A stretch of 64,000 bases of DNA from Thermoplasmata archaeon (GTDB lineage: Archaea > Thermoplasmatota > Thermoplasmata > Thermoplasmatales > GCA-001856825): positions 1 to 64,000 of the forward strand of contig JAKAUZ010000080.1 of assembly GCA_021817415.1 (NCBI GenBank). The letters run 5' to 3'. The translations under genes were made by a program, and so were the position numbers. The notes under the pieces were generated by a model, which had not been told where the DNA came from, made no database searches, and saw only the letters and a list, made by a program, of their open reading frames with translations. Shown in pieces: positions 1 through 9,734 of this stretch. The stretch's first letter is position 1. The number at the start of each line of letters is the position of its first letter.

Positions 1-1171
1 TGTTGTTGGGAATCTCCCTCAGTGATTCCTGGATTTCCTGCAGCATTTCCCTGACGTCTTTCAGGAAATCTGTAAGATCAACTGTTTTCTTCCCACCTGT
101 ACGGGGGACGCAAGTCACCCGTCTTCCGCCAACTTCTCTTGATCCAATTTCAAGCCTGAGGGGTACTCCCTTCTCTTCCCAGTCGTTGTACTTCCAGCCC
201 GGTGTGTACTGGTCCCTATCATCCAGCTTTACCCTGATCGAGATCCCCCTTAATTCGCTTTCAATTGACCTGGAATATTCTATCACTCCTGGACCCGGAA
301 TCGGGACTATCACCACCTGTATAGGAGCTATCCTTGGGGGGATGATCAATCCCTTCTTATCGCCATGAATCCCAACGATCGCGCCGACAAGCCGTTCTGA
401 AATGCCAAAAGTGGTCTGATGCACGTATTTTCTCTCTCCATTTTCGTCTGTATACCTTATGTCATAGGGAATTGAAAAATTGTTTTTATACTGATGAATA
501 GTTGCAATCTGCAGACTCCTGCCGGAAGGGAAGAATGTGTCGACTCCTATCGTATAGTCAGCACCTGGGAATTTGTCCCAGTCGGGCCTCTTCCCCATCA
601 GGTATGGAAGTGCCGCTTCGTCGGCTATTTTTTTCCATATCTCTATATCTTCCTGTATCTGCCTCTCCGAATCCTCAAAATCCACGTGACACGTATGTCC
701 TTCTATGAAGTGTATTTCCCTGACGCGAATGAATGTTCGGGTCTGTTTTGTTTCATACCTGAAAGTATTCACAATCTGGTAAATCCGCAATGGAAGATCA
801 GCGTGGTTCCTGATCCAGAGTGAGAAAATAGGGTACATTGCCGTCTCGCTTGTCGGTCTGAGAACCAATCTTTCTTCCAGAGGGCTGTCTCCACCGTGAG
901 TTATCCAGTACACCTCATTTGAGAATCCCTTTATGTGCTCTGCTTCCTTCTTGAATTCTCCTTCCGGAATCAGGGCCGGGAAACTGACCTCGTCATAATT
1001 CATTTCATCAAAGTGGATCCTTATCTTTTCATCTATATTCCTCATCAGCTTCCAGCCGTAAGGGGGCCATATGTTGAGTCCCTTCACTGGATACCTCTTG
1101 TCTGAAAGACCCGTTTTGTCAATAATTGAATTGTACCATTCGGAAAAATTATCCTCTTCTTCTTTTTCCAT
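1..1171 (-). CDS. proS: Prolyl-tRNA synthetase, 3' end truncated by window edge
   Basis: Reverse-strand translation MEKEEEDNFSEWYNSIIDKTGLSDKRYPVKGLNIWPPYGWKLMRNID...RLVLRPTSETAMYPIFSLWIRNHADLPLRIYQIVNTFRYE; class II aaRS motifs; open to the window edge, so absent from the ORF track. Confidence 0.93.
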   Translation of the reverse strand, partial: MEKEEEDNFSEWYNSIIDKTGLSDKRYPVKGLNIWPPYGWKLMRNIDEKIRIHFDEMNYDEVSFPALIPEGEFKKEAEHIKGFSNEVYWITHGGDSPLEERLVLRPTSETAMYPIFSLWIRNHADLPLRIYQIVNTFRYETKQTRTFIRVREIHFIEGHTCHVDFEDSERQIQEDIEIWKKIADEAALPYLMGKRPDWDKFPGADYTIGVDTFFPSGRSLQIATIHQYKNNFSIPYDIRYTDENGERKYVHQTTFGISERLVGAIVGIHGDKKGLIIPPRIAPIQVVIVPIPGPGVIEYSRSIESELRGISIRVKLDDRDQYTPGWKYNDWEEKGVPLRLEIGSREVGGRRVTCVPRTGGKKTVDLTDFLKDVREMLQEIQESLREIPNN

Positions 1172-1347
1172 CTGGAGTGTATTAAGGAGATGTATTAAAT
1201 TATTAATACGCGGCGCAATGCTACGACAGTGATCTGTGGATTTGATTTGTTCAGTATGCATCTGGCTCATTTTGCTATTAATCTTTGCACCCTATAGTGT
1301 CGATGATGATATCTGCGCTAAGCTAGGGATGATATGCTATTATTAGG

Positions 1348-1947
1348 TTAACCCCAAGTGTGATATGGCCCGAGGTAGACTGGGAAGGTTAGCTGTACAT
1401 CAAACCCCTTTTCAGACCAGTGGTAGGGTCCCCACAGCGGAGTCAGTGTTATGCCGAAGTTAAAGTGTGCAGTATAGTTGCCTGCGACATTAAAGGGGGC
1501 GCCAATGTATGGGAAACTTGTGGTCATCTTTACCGTCATAAAGTTATCCTGAGTTGAGACCGAAAACCAACCAGGTTCGGAATAGTTAAATTCCGTGCTG
1601 GTCGAATCGTTCTCTAAATATCCTGTCACGTAAGTGACGGTAATACCCATGTAGTGACCGTTGCCAGATCCCTTCTCAGAGTCCAGGAATATGAAGAAAT
1701 ACCAGTAGATCGTAGCCCCTCCATAGATATCATTGAATCCTGGTCCATCGAGACCTGCATTAGGACTGACTATGAGATAAGATACGTTTATCCCGCCAAC
1801 TGTAGCGTTCAGGTAGGACCGAAAAGGCGAATAATTAGCGGGTTTTGATACTCCAATGCTACCGGGCTCAGTAGCTGCACTGTCCCACGTTATCAGCAGG
1901 AAAACAATGACAAGGACGACTGCGATGATGATCTTTGCTTTCTTCAT
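1348..1947 (-). CDS. Hypothetical secreted/membrane-anchored protein (N-terminal hydrophobic segment)
   Basis: 199-aa ORF; N-term MKKAKIIIAVVLVIVFLLITWDSAA signal/TM; rest polar, aromatic-rich. Confidence 0.6.
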   Translation of the reverse strand: MKKAKIIIAVVLVIVFLLITWDSAATEPGSIGVSKPANYSPFRSYLNATVGGINVSYLIVSPNAGLDGPGFNDIYGGATIYWYFFIFLDSEKGSGNGHYMGITVTYVTGYLENDSTSTEFNYSEPGWFSVSTQDNFMTVKMTTSFPYIGAPFNVAGNYTAHFNFGITLTPLWGPYHWSEKGFDVQLTFPVYLGPYHTWG

Positions 1948-2145
1948 CCGGAATCGTCTATATTATCGCGCTTCTTCATTTATACTTTTAGACATTGTTG
2001 CTCATGGGGATATAAATCCTGCCCGAACCAGTGTGTTTATTGTTTACGGTAGCTGACCTGCAATAGATTTTGGGGGATTTGAGCTATTGTGCAAAAGGAG
2101 ATTCCCCAGCAAATTGGAACGCGAATCCTAACTGGTGGATGGTTG

Positions 2146-2910
2146 ATGGAACGTATCTACTTCTATTCAATTTTCGGAGACGGGTTGGAGATTTCGAAGC
2201 GTGAACTCGATGAGTTTCCCAAGAAATATATTCCTTTTAGTTCAGGTTCGTCACTGGAGTTGCCTTTCGAAACTTACAGAAATGGTATCCTTGCATGGTA
2301 CCATCTTGCCAATGGGAATCGCGATGAGATGCTGAAATGCATTTCTTCAATCAGCAGGATGGAAGCCACGCAGTTCATTCCTCTACACGTAATGCATGAG
2401 CTGCTATTCTATACAGATACAGATGAATCCAATGGATTTCTTGATGCACTCGGAAGGGCAGAGATCTTATACAGAGACAAGCCCAATCTTTCGGAAACCA
2501 TTATACCAAGAGCCTTTATCAACGGAATGGCTGCTGAAGTCTTTGCAAGGCTTGGCCAGATGGACAAGGCGAAGGAACGCCTCTCAGCTCTCAAAAAGAT
2601 GGCCACCTCACTCAACGAAAAGTGGCTCTTTGCATGTGTCTACAGGGCAGAGGCATCCATAGCAATGGCTGAAAAGAAATATGATGAATCTGAAAGAATG
2701 CTTATGAAATCAATTAACATATGGAAGGATTTGGGCACAAGATTCTTCGCCGGCAGAGACCTTCTGCTGTTGGCCTCATCACATCATGATTCTGGAAACC
2801 TCTCGGAGGCAGATAACTCGCTAAACATGGCGATGGAGATGTTCACGCAGACAGGTGCCACGATGTATGCGCAGAAGGTGCTGTCGAGGAAGGAGCTACT
2901 GAAGGCTTAA
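2146..2910 (+). CDS. TPR-like repeat protein, paralogous to the C-terminal module of the adjacent kinase-ATPase
   Basis: Track ORF starts 2089; ATG at 2146 (MERIYFYS) is a plausible start. C-terminal ~150 aa align by eye with the C-terminus of ORF 2950..6642 (both end [LR]-KELLKA). Confidence 0.7.
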   Translation: MERIYFYSIFGDGLEISKRELDEFPKKYIPFSSGSSLELPFETYRNGILAWYHLANGNRDEMLKCISSISRMEATQFIPLHVMHELLFYTDTDESNGFLDALGRAEILYRDKPNLSETIIPRAFINGMAAEVFARLGQMDKAKERLSALKKMATSLNEKWLFACVYRAEASIAMAEKKYDESERMLMKSINIWKDLGTRFFAGRDLLLLASSHHDSGNLSEADNSLNMAMEMFTQTGATMYAQKVLSRKELLKA

Positions 2911-2949
2911 ACGGGGTTTTCCGTTTATCATTTTTGCCTTTGAAAACAC

Positions 2950-5900
2950 TCAAGCCTTCAAGAGTTCCTTCAGCCTCAGACATTTCTCGACATATGGAGA
3001 ACAGTTTAGCCTGTCGAATGTGTCATACGCGCTAGTTAGTGCCTCGTTACTTCTCTCCCAATCATTGTTCTTATGGTAAAACCTCGCGAGTTCGTATGAA
3101 AGTTGAGCTCCAAATAATTCGTACCCGGCCGAGATGAAATAATCGCGTGCGCCTTTCATTAGTTCAATTGCACTCTTTATTTCTCCGAATGTTTCCTCAT
3201 AAAAAGATTCTGCAGCGTTCATATAAGCAGAAATCCACTCCTTATCAAACCTCTTTGAAAAGTCACGCAAGGTATCCAGATATTTCTCGGATTTTTCCTT
3301 GTCACCCGATAGGCTGCCTGCCACTGATCCGTAATATGACATTTCCACATATCCTCTGAAAACTTCGCTGTTTAGAATCTTCTCTTTAATTTTGTTTAGT
3401 GTGTTAGCCACATAGATGAGCGTCTCTTCCAGTCTGTTCATCTCTATTAGGGTCATCGCCTTGTACGGTGACGAAAAAGTTATGAACTGGGTGGAGGAGG
3501 CTTCGTCAACCTTGTCAAATCCACGCATTGCACTGTCCCACTTTCCTCTGTATGCATCAATAATTGAATTTATTAGTAGCAGAACGAGGCTAACGTGGAT
3601 TTCCGAGGTACCCTTGAACTGCTCGTCGTCCAGAACAGCCTTTAGTTCATCCCATTTCCCTTCAGGTAGAAGTACTAGCAAAGCCCTTTCAGCAGTTATT
3701 ACCTGCTTATTGCTCCTCGCGCATAGGTCAAGATTGAACTTCAGACCCTTGTTGAATGACTTCTCCACCAACCCAAGGTCGTGTTCCAGGAAAAAGTACT
3801 CGTTAGCTTCAATTTCGTAGAAAGAGACAGCGGCAGTTGTAAGAAACACATCTTCGGGATTTTCGGAGGTAATTCTTACAAAGTAATCTTCAGCTTCCCT
3901 GTAAGCTGCAAAAATCCTTTCAATATCCTCTTTGTTGCTAATTTCCAGGAGTGTTGATGACTTCAATCGAAGCGCCTCCGAGAAGAGATCTTCTATTCCG
4001 CTCTTTGCTACATAATTCAGAGTTTCATCACCTATCTCCCTGGCTTCCTTAAATTCAGACCTATACCAGAATGCGACTGTTATACCATATCCCAGGCGAG
4101 GCACTATACTCCTCAACTCTGGAGCTTCCATATTTTTTCTTAGGAAGTTGACGGCGTAGTTGAGCCAGTACTTCTGCCTCTCATCCTTTCTGGTGACTAT
4201 CAGTATGAGACATCTTGCAACCATTTCAGTATCTTTGATGCCTTCAAATAACCTGATTGCCTGCTCAATACTTTCGTAGTCGCTTGCCCCTGCGAAGGCG
4301 CTGTTGAAGGCCGCACTATAGAGGAGAATAGCTTTCTGTTTCCTCCCTTCCTCAGATTTGGCATAACCAGGCAGCATATCTATGATTTCAAGCGTTGACC
4401 GGTACTGTTTCGTAGCTCTTTCAAATTGGTATGAGGAGGCCCACAAGTCGGCAAGTCTCTTTCCAAACTTCAGCGCATTTTCATAGTCTCCAGCCTCCAG
4501 GAAGTGATAGGCAAGCTCCGGAAGCGCATCCTGGTCATCGTCGCCATAAAGGGAAAGCATTACTTGCGCAATTTTCCCGTGCAGTTTTTTCTTCCTGAGC
4601 ATTGAGACAGAATCGAAGAAGTAACTGTATACCTGAGGGTTTCCGAAATAGAGTTTGAACTGCCCGGGTCTGGTTTTCCGCTCCATAAGTATCCTGGTCT
4701 TCTCCAGCTTTTCTATTTCGTTATAGAGGGTAGTGCTATCAATGGAATCCATCAATTTTTCCAGGACTTCTATATCAAATTCCTGGCCTATGACAGAAGA
4801 AACAGAAAGTATTTCTTTGCTCTTTTCACCTATGCTGGACAGCCTCTCTCTTATGATGCCCTTGACTGAGGAAGGTATTCCAATTTCATCTATCGGCTTC
4901 CGGTCCCAGCTCCCAGAGTCCTTCCTGAATATCATCTTCTTTTCTATCAGCAACTTCAGGACCTCCTCAACATACAGGGGATTCCCCTTGGTCCTGGAGT
5001 ATATGAAATTTGTAAACTCGTCAGTAATATTCCTCTTATCTTCGTTTAGCTGACTAGCTATCAGCTCTGCGGTCTGATCTTTGTCAAGGTTGTGCAGCCG
5101 TATGGAAGTGATCCTTCTGTTGCCAACAATTTTTTCCAGAATCGGATTTTCCAAATCATCAGTGGGAATGGAGGTCATGAGAAGGAACATGTTGATGTTC
5201 TTTACATTTTCAAGGAGATAACTGATAGTGCCCAATGACGCATAATCAGCATAATTCAAGTCGTCCAGTTCAAGGAGAACTGGCATTTCTTTTCCCATGT
5301 TTTTCATTATTTCATATATTCCTTCCTGAAATCTTAGAGCAGCTTCATTAGGGTCCTGACCGGACAGGTCGCTTATTCTTCCAAGTTTCCCTGCAATTTC
5401 TGGTAGGACTTTTGCGGCAACATCTCCATAGTTCCCACACACTTTGTATATCAACTGCTGTGGTGCTTCGAAGAGGAATTCCCTGAAAACGTCCGACAGG
5501 ATATAATTTGGAGTGGAACTCCTGTTCTCCTTCCCCTTGATCATTATGACCTTCAATCCTCTCAACAGTCCATAGTCGATTATTTCCTCACACAATCTTG
5601 TTTTTCCCTGTCCAGGATCACCTATGACCATTACTGCCTTCCCCTCACCCATAAGGACAGAATCGATGGCTCCCTTGAGTAAAGATACTTCTGGCTCTAC
5701 TCCTATGAGTGAGGAACTCCTTATTTGGGAACTTGAAATGGAGCCTTTCTTAAGCGAAATGTTATCCGATGACCTTTCAGATTTCATCACTCTTTCTGGA
5801 ACACTCATTAGATCCTCTATTCCTTTTATTGCTTCTACCAGTTTGCCCGCGTCCTGAAACCTTTCTAAAGGATTCTTCCTAAGAAGCTTCATTACAACAG

Positions 5901-6642
5901 AATCAAGTTGCTTTGGAATGCCTTCATTTATTGAAGATGGAGGGGGAGGGTAGTCATGAATGTGATTGTAGATTAGTTGAATGCTGTCTGTAGCGGAAAA
6001 TGGAGGAGTCCCAGTACACATAAAATATATGACACATCCAAGGGAATATAAGTCAGACCTCGCATCGACATTCTTACCAAGAGCGCTTTCGGGCGAAATG
6101 TAAGCTGGAGTACCGACGATGGTTCCTGCATGGGTAAGGCTAGGTGAGTCAAATGCCTTTGCTAGACCAAAGTCCATTATCTTCGGTATGCCATCCTTTG
6201 TCATCATTATATTTTCTGGCTTTATGTCTCGATGAATAACACCCCTTTCATGAGCGTATTCAAGTGCCTCTGCAACCGATATCGTTATTCTGATAACCTC
6301 ATTGACTGAAAGTCCTTTCTTACTTCTGGCTACGTATTCCAGTAGATTGTCTCCATCCACAAACTCCATCACCATGTAAAATCTGTCACCGTCTTTCTGC
6401 ATGTCATAGATTGCAACCATGTTCTGGTGAGACATCTTTGCAGTAGTTTCCGCTTCCCTCCGGATTCTAGAATAGGAATCACCTTCAGTTACATCCCCTT
6501 TAATAAGCTTGATTGCTACAACCCTGTTAAGATTGTTATCTAGACACTTAAACACGATACCTTTGCCTCCTTCTCCTAACTTTTTTAGAATTTTATACCT
6601 TCCATTCTGGAAGCTTTCAGGAGCATTTGAAATGTCTTTCAC
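2950..6642 (-). CDS. Hanks-type Ser/Thr protein kinase fused to a STAND/AAA-like ATPase and C-terminal TPR-like repeats
   Basis: Kinase motifs GEGGKGIVF, VAIKLIKG, HRDIKPENIMM, DFGLAKAF, GTPAYISPE; Walker A GDPGQGKTR; Walker B-like MPVLLELDDL; long helical-repeat C-terminus; GTG start. Confidence 0.88.
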   Translation of the reverse strand: MKDISNAPESFQNGRYKILKKLGEGGKGIVFKCLDNNLNRVVAIKLIKGDVTEGDSYSRIRREAETTAKMSHQNMVAIYDMQKDGDRFYMVMEFVDGDNLLEYVARSKKGLSVNEVIRITISVAEALEYAHERGVIHRDIKPENIMMTKDGIPKIMDFGLAKAFDSPSLTHAGTIVGTPAYISPESALGKNVDARSDLYSLGCVIYFMCTGTPPFSATDSIQLIYNHIHDYPPPPSSINEGIPKQLDSVVMKLLRKNPLERFQDAGKLVEAIKGIEDLMSVPERVMKSERSSDNISLKKGSISSSQIRSSSLIGVEPEVSLLKGAIDSVLMGEGKAVMVIGDPGQGKTRLCEEIIDYGLLRGLKVIMIKGKENRSSTPNYILSDVFREFLFEAPQQLIYKVCGNYGDVAAKVLPEIAGKLGRISDLSGQDPNEAALRFQEGIYEIMKNMGKEMPVLLELDDLNYADYASLGTISYLLENVKNINMFLLMTSIPTDDLENPILEKIVGNRRITSIRLHNLDKDQTAELIASQLNEDKRNITDEFTNFIYSRTKGNPLYVEEVLKLLIEKKMIFRKDSGSWDRKPIDEIGIPSSVKGIIRERLSSIGEKSKEILSVSSVIGQEFDIEVLEKLMDSIDSTTLYNEIEKLEKTRILMERKTRPGQFKLYFGNPQVYSYFFDSVSMLRKKKLHGKIAQVMLSLYGDDDQDALPELAYHFLEAGDYENALKFGKRLADLWASSYQFERATKQYRSTLEIIDMLPGYAKSEEGRKQKAILLYSAAFNSAFAGASDYESIEQAIRLFEGIKDTEMVARCLILIVTRKDERQKYWLNYAVNFLRKNMEAPELRSIVPRLGYGITVAFWYRSEFKEAREIGDETLNYVAKSGIEDLFSEALRLKSSTLLEISNKEDIERIFAAYREAEDYFVRITSENPEDVFLTTAAVSFYEIEANEYFFLEHDLGLVEKSFNKGLKFNLDLCARSNKQVITAERALLVLLPEGKWDELKAVLDDEQFKGTSEIHVSLVLLLINSIIDAYRGKWDSAMRGFDKVDEASSTQFITFSSPYKAMTLIEMNRLEETLIYVANTLNKIKEKILNSEVFRGYVEMSYYGSVAGSLSGDKEKSEKYLDTLRDFSKRFDKEWISAYMNAAESFYEETFGEIKSAIELMKGARDYFISAGYELFGAQLSYELARFYHKNNDWERSNEALTSAYDTFDRLNCSPYVEKCLRLKELLKA

Positions 6643-6704
6643 CCCGATTAATTATTTCAATTATTCTTCATTTATAAGCATTTTGTTTTACTCTTCCTTA
6701 GGGC

Positions 6705-6857
6705 GTGAATGAAGATCCTAGAATGGGAAATTGGAGTAAATCTGAACTAATTTTCTCTAATGTAGCTCAATATGGATTTGAAGAATTAGGTACTAATTTT
6801 CGTGGAACTGAATTTGACGTAATTCTGGCAATGCCGTACTGGGGCTTTTATATTTAA
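6705..6857 (+). CDS. Candidate short ORF (50 aa), unknown
   Basis: GTG-start VNEDPRMGNWSKSELIFSNVAQYGFEELGTNFRGTEFDVILAMPYWGFYI*; TTTATAAGC TATA-like box about 30 nt upstream; below the ORF-track size cut. Confidence 0.3.
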   Translation: MNEDPRMGNWSKSELIFSNVAQYGFEELGTNFRGTEFDVILAMPYWGFYI

Positions 6858-7072
6858 AACATTTAAGACTATTCAATGTACAATTAATTCTTAATCTCTT
6901 GTCTTTTACGTAAAGGTAGTTGTTGCAATTTATGGTAGGCAACGATATATGTCCCTTGTTATGTATACTAGATTTACTTTGCACTCCGAATCTATCCCTA
7001 AAATGATCCTAAAATGATAGCAGTATCTGTGTCAATTTTTTGCGTTAAGAGGTTTCAGAGTTCAAAGGAATC

Positions 7073-7549
7073 TCATATTGCAATCATTAGCATTTCCATT
7101 CCATGCATGTTAGAATTCTTCCTCCATACAGGTTCTTCTTGGAGCCTGGGCTGTTTAAACTTGTCGCATAGACAGTTAAATGCAACCTCAATTTCTAATT
7201 TGGCAGCCTGACCCCCTAGACAGTAGTATATTCCTGCACTGAACGAAAGATGTTTATGCTCCTTTCTTGCTATATTGAGTTCATTTGGGCTCTCGAACAC
7301 CCTAGGGTCCCTGTTCGCTGACCCTGTAACTGCTGTCGCAACTGATCCTTTTGGCAGCAGCTTACCTGAGAATTTAGCATCCTTTTAAAGAGCCCTAGAC
7401 ACCCTCTGCACCGGTGGATCATACCTCAGGAAATCCTCAACTGCTGATTTCAAGAGGGACTTGTCTTCTCTTAACATTTCAAATTGTTCCCTATTCCTGA
7501 TGAACGCGAAGAAGCCATTTCCGATGTGAGATAAGGTAAAACTATCCAT
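7073..7549 (-). pseudogene. Decayed cytochrome P450 (C-terminal half, in-frame stop)
   Basis: Continuous frame MDSFTLSHIGNGFFAFIRNREQFEMLREDKSLLKSAVEDFLRYDPPVQRVSRAL*KDAKFSGKLLPKGSVATAVTGSANRDPRVFESPNELNIARKEHKHLSFSAGIYYCLGGQAAKLEIEVAFNCL with an internal TAA; heme-Cys motif retained; N-terminal half missing. Confidence 0.8.
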
Positions 7550-7712
7550 ACAAACACAATGCATAAGTGATTCGATATGGAATCCTGACTAAGAACGTCT
7601 TTTCGACACCCCTGCACGCTTCGCTTAGATAATTCCGAAAAAATATATTTATCTACGATGTAAAATTTCTTCCCTATAGCAAGTTATTTGTGGGATTTGA
7701 CGTTTTGGTTCT

Positions 7713-9161
7713 GTGGAATTGACTAATGGAGAAAAAAGGGTAATAAAGTACCTGAGGGGAAAGGATTACGTGGACACTGAAGACCTTTTCAAGGTAATGG
7801 ACAGGAATGAAGTAGCTAGCTCAATTTCATGGCTCAAGGAGAAAAAATTGGTAAATGTAAACGAGAAACCGATCAAATTTTACACCATTGGCAATGAGGG
7901 GAAAGCAGTCCTGAAAAGGGGTTTGCCAGAGGAAAACCTGCTGAAATATTATGACCAGAACGTCAGAAGCCTTCAGGAACTTGAGAGAATACTTGCCGAC
8001 GACCTCAGGTATGGCCTTGCACAGGTATTCAAGTTCGGCGGGCGGATTGAGGATGGTAAGTTGAGAATAGGGGATGTGGAAGGCCTGAGAAGGAGCATCT
8101 CTTCAATCAATGAAATCCTCCTGAGGGCACAGAACGGAATTATTGACGAGGCAGAAGCATCAGGACTCAAGCAGAGAAAAGGCTTCCTTAATGAGAAAAC
8201 AAAAATGGAAAGGACAGTCAGACTGACCGACCTGGCCAAATCCATTACAGATGCAGAACTGGAAGAAAGCGGGGAGATCAATCAGATAGATCCTTCCATA
8301 ATTGAAAATTTTGATGGAAACATGCGTCTGAGACCGTATGATGTCAGCATGTATGCTCCCCGCTACCTCCCGGGGAAAATACATCCCCTCTCGGAGTTTA
8401 TTTCGAATGTTAGGGAGGTCATGCTTGAGATGGGCTTTCACGAGCTCAAGGGGAACATTGTGGAGAGCGCATTCTGGGATATGGATATGTTGTTCATCCC
8501 ACAAGATCACCCTGCTAGAGACATGCAGGACACTTTCTACGTTGAAGGGAGGGCAAATCTCAGGAGTGATATGACTAGAAAGGTCAAAAAGGTTCATGAA
8601 AGGGGGATTCGAGGATCAATAGGGTGGCAGTATGAATGGTCTGAGGAGGAGGCCTCTAAATTGCTTCTGAGGACCCACACCACCCCTAACACGATCAGGT
8701 ACCTTGTCGAGAATCCGGGGGAGAAATGCAAGATCTTCTCTGTTGAGAAGATATTCAGAAGGGAGAACGTTGATTCCAAGCATCTGGCAGAATTCACGCA
8801 AGTAGAAGGGGTGATAGCAGGGAATCGGGTGACCTTTGGGGTTCTGATGAGCACGCTCAAGGAATTCTACCATAGAATTGGGGTTGACGATATATGGTTT
8901 AAGCCAAGCTATTTTCCCTATACTGAGCCGTCACTGGAAGTGCATGGGAAGTGGATGGACAAGGACATGGAGCTTGGAGGTGCAGGTATGTACCGTCCAG
9001 AGGTGCTGAAACCGTGGGGAATTAAGTATAATGTTGCAGCGTGGGGGCTTGGACTTGAGAGATTGCTGATGATGGTCTTGAATTTCGACGACATCAGGGA
9101 CATTTACAAGAACGATCTATCATTCCTGAAGGAAAGGAAATTACTAAAGGATGTTCTCTAG
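7713..9161 (+). CDS. pheS: Phenylalanyl-tRNA synthetase alpha subunit
   Basis: Class II aaRS core GFHELKGNIVESAFWDMDMLFIPQDHPARDMQDTFYV...LRTHTTPNTIRYL...GLGLERLLM; GTG start. Confidence 0.95.
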   Translation: MELTNGEKRVIKYLRGKDYVDTEDLFKVMDRNEVASSISWLKEKKLVNVNEKPIKFYTIGNEGKAVLKRGLPEENLLKYYDQNVRSLQELERILADDLRYGLAQVFKFGGRIEDGKLRIGDVEGLRRSISSINEILLRAQNGIIDEAEASGLKQRKGFLNEKTKMERTVRLTDLAKSITDAELEESGEINQIDPSIIENFDGNMRLRPYDVSMYAPRYLPGKIHPLSEFISNVREVMLEMGFHELKGNIVESAFWDMDMLFIPQDHPARDMQDTFYVEGRANLRSDMTRKVKKVHERGIRGSIGWQYEWSEEEASKLLLRTHTTPNTIRYLVENPGEKCKIFSVEKIFRRENVDSKHLAEFTQVEGVIAGNRVTFGVLMSTLKEFYHRIGVDDIWFKPSYFPYTEPSLEVHGKWMDKDMELGGAGMYRPEVLKPWGIKYNVAAWGLGLERLLMMVLNFDDIRDIYKNDLSFLKERKLLKDVL

Positions 9162-9734
9162 TTTCTTCTGTACCCCTGCCTTTTCTCTCCTCAGATCGAA
9201 CTTTTCAACGACAATCTCGGTCGCGATCCGGAGTGCAAGTTCAGGGAATTCTTCATTTGGGATGTAAGCATCAGAATCTGCAGTCAGCCTCAGTTCCTTT
9301 GCATCTAGCTTTTCTAGGAGCTTCTTCCTCTCTTTCTTGTCTAGTTTCTTTCCTTTTACATCCCAGGTGACTCCAGCCTTTTCCAGTTCAGACCGGAAAA
9401 TTGGCCTGTCGAATATCTTGTATAAAAGATATAAAGTCTGGGGACCTCTCTTCTCGTCAGGTTCTTGCGATAACTTGATCCGTACAGTGTCATATATCGT
9501 CGTGTCTTCCCTCTTGTTCATGAAGTATAATTTTGAGGGCTTTTGGTACTTCTCCTTCAGAACTCCAAAGTCAGCCATGGCCCACAAGTATCCAGTAAGG
9601 GACAACCTGTGTATTTTTGATTCCTCTTCCATATTGACTTCCTTGTAAATCTCTGAAATAGATTTGCCATCTCCTCTCAGGATGTCGGTTATTCTGTCTT
9701 TAAGCTGCATTCCCCTGAGATTTCCATTTGCCAT
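9144..9734 (-). CDS. Conserved hypothetical, predicted winged-helix-like N-terminus
   Basis: 196-aa ORF overlapping the fbp stop by 1 nt (TAATG). Confidence 0.6.
   Translation of the reverse strand: MANGNLRGMQLKDRITDILRGDGKSISEIYKEVNMEEESKIHRLSLTGYLWAMADFGVLKEKYQKPSKLYFMNKREDTTIYDTVRIKLSQEPDEKRGPQTLYLLYKIFDRPIFRSELEKAGVTWDVKGKKLDKKERKKLLEKLDAKELRLTADSDAYIPNEEFPELALRIATEIVVEKFDLRREKAGVQKKLENIL

Noticed and set aside
3-368. Plus-strand ORF at the window start
   Set aside because: Antisense to the clear ProS frame
6793-6984. 63-aa minus-strand ORF
   Set aside because: AT-rich intergenic DNA without promoter spacing or motif
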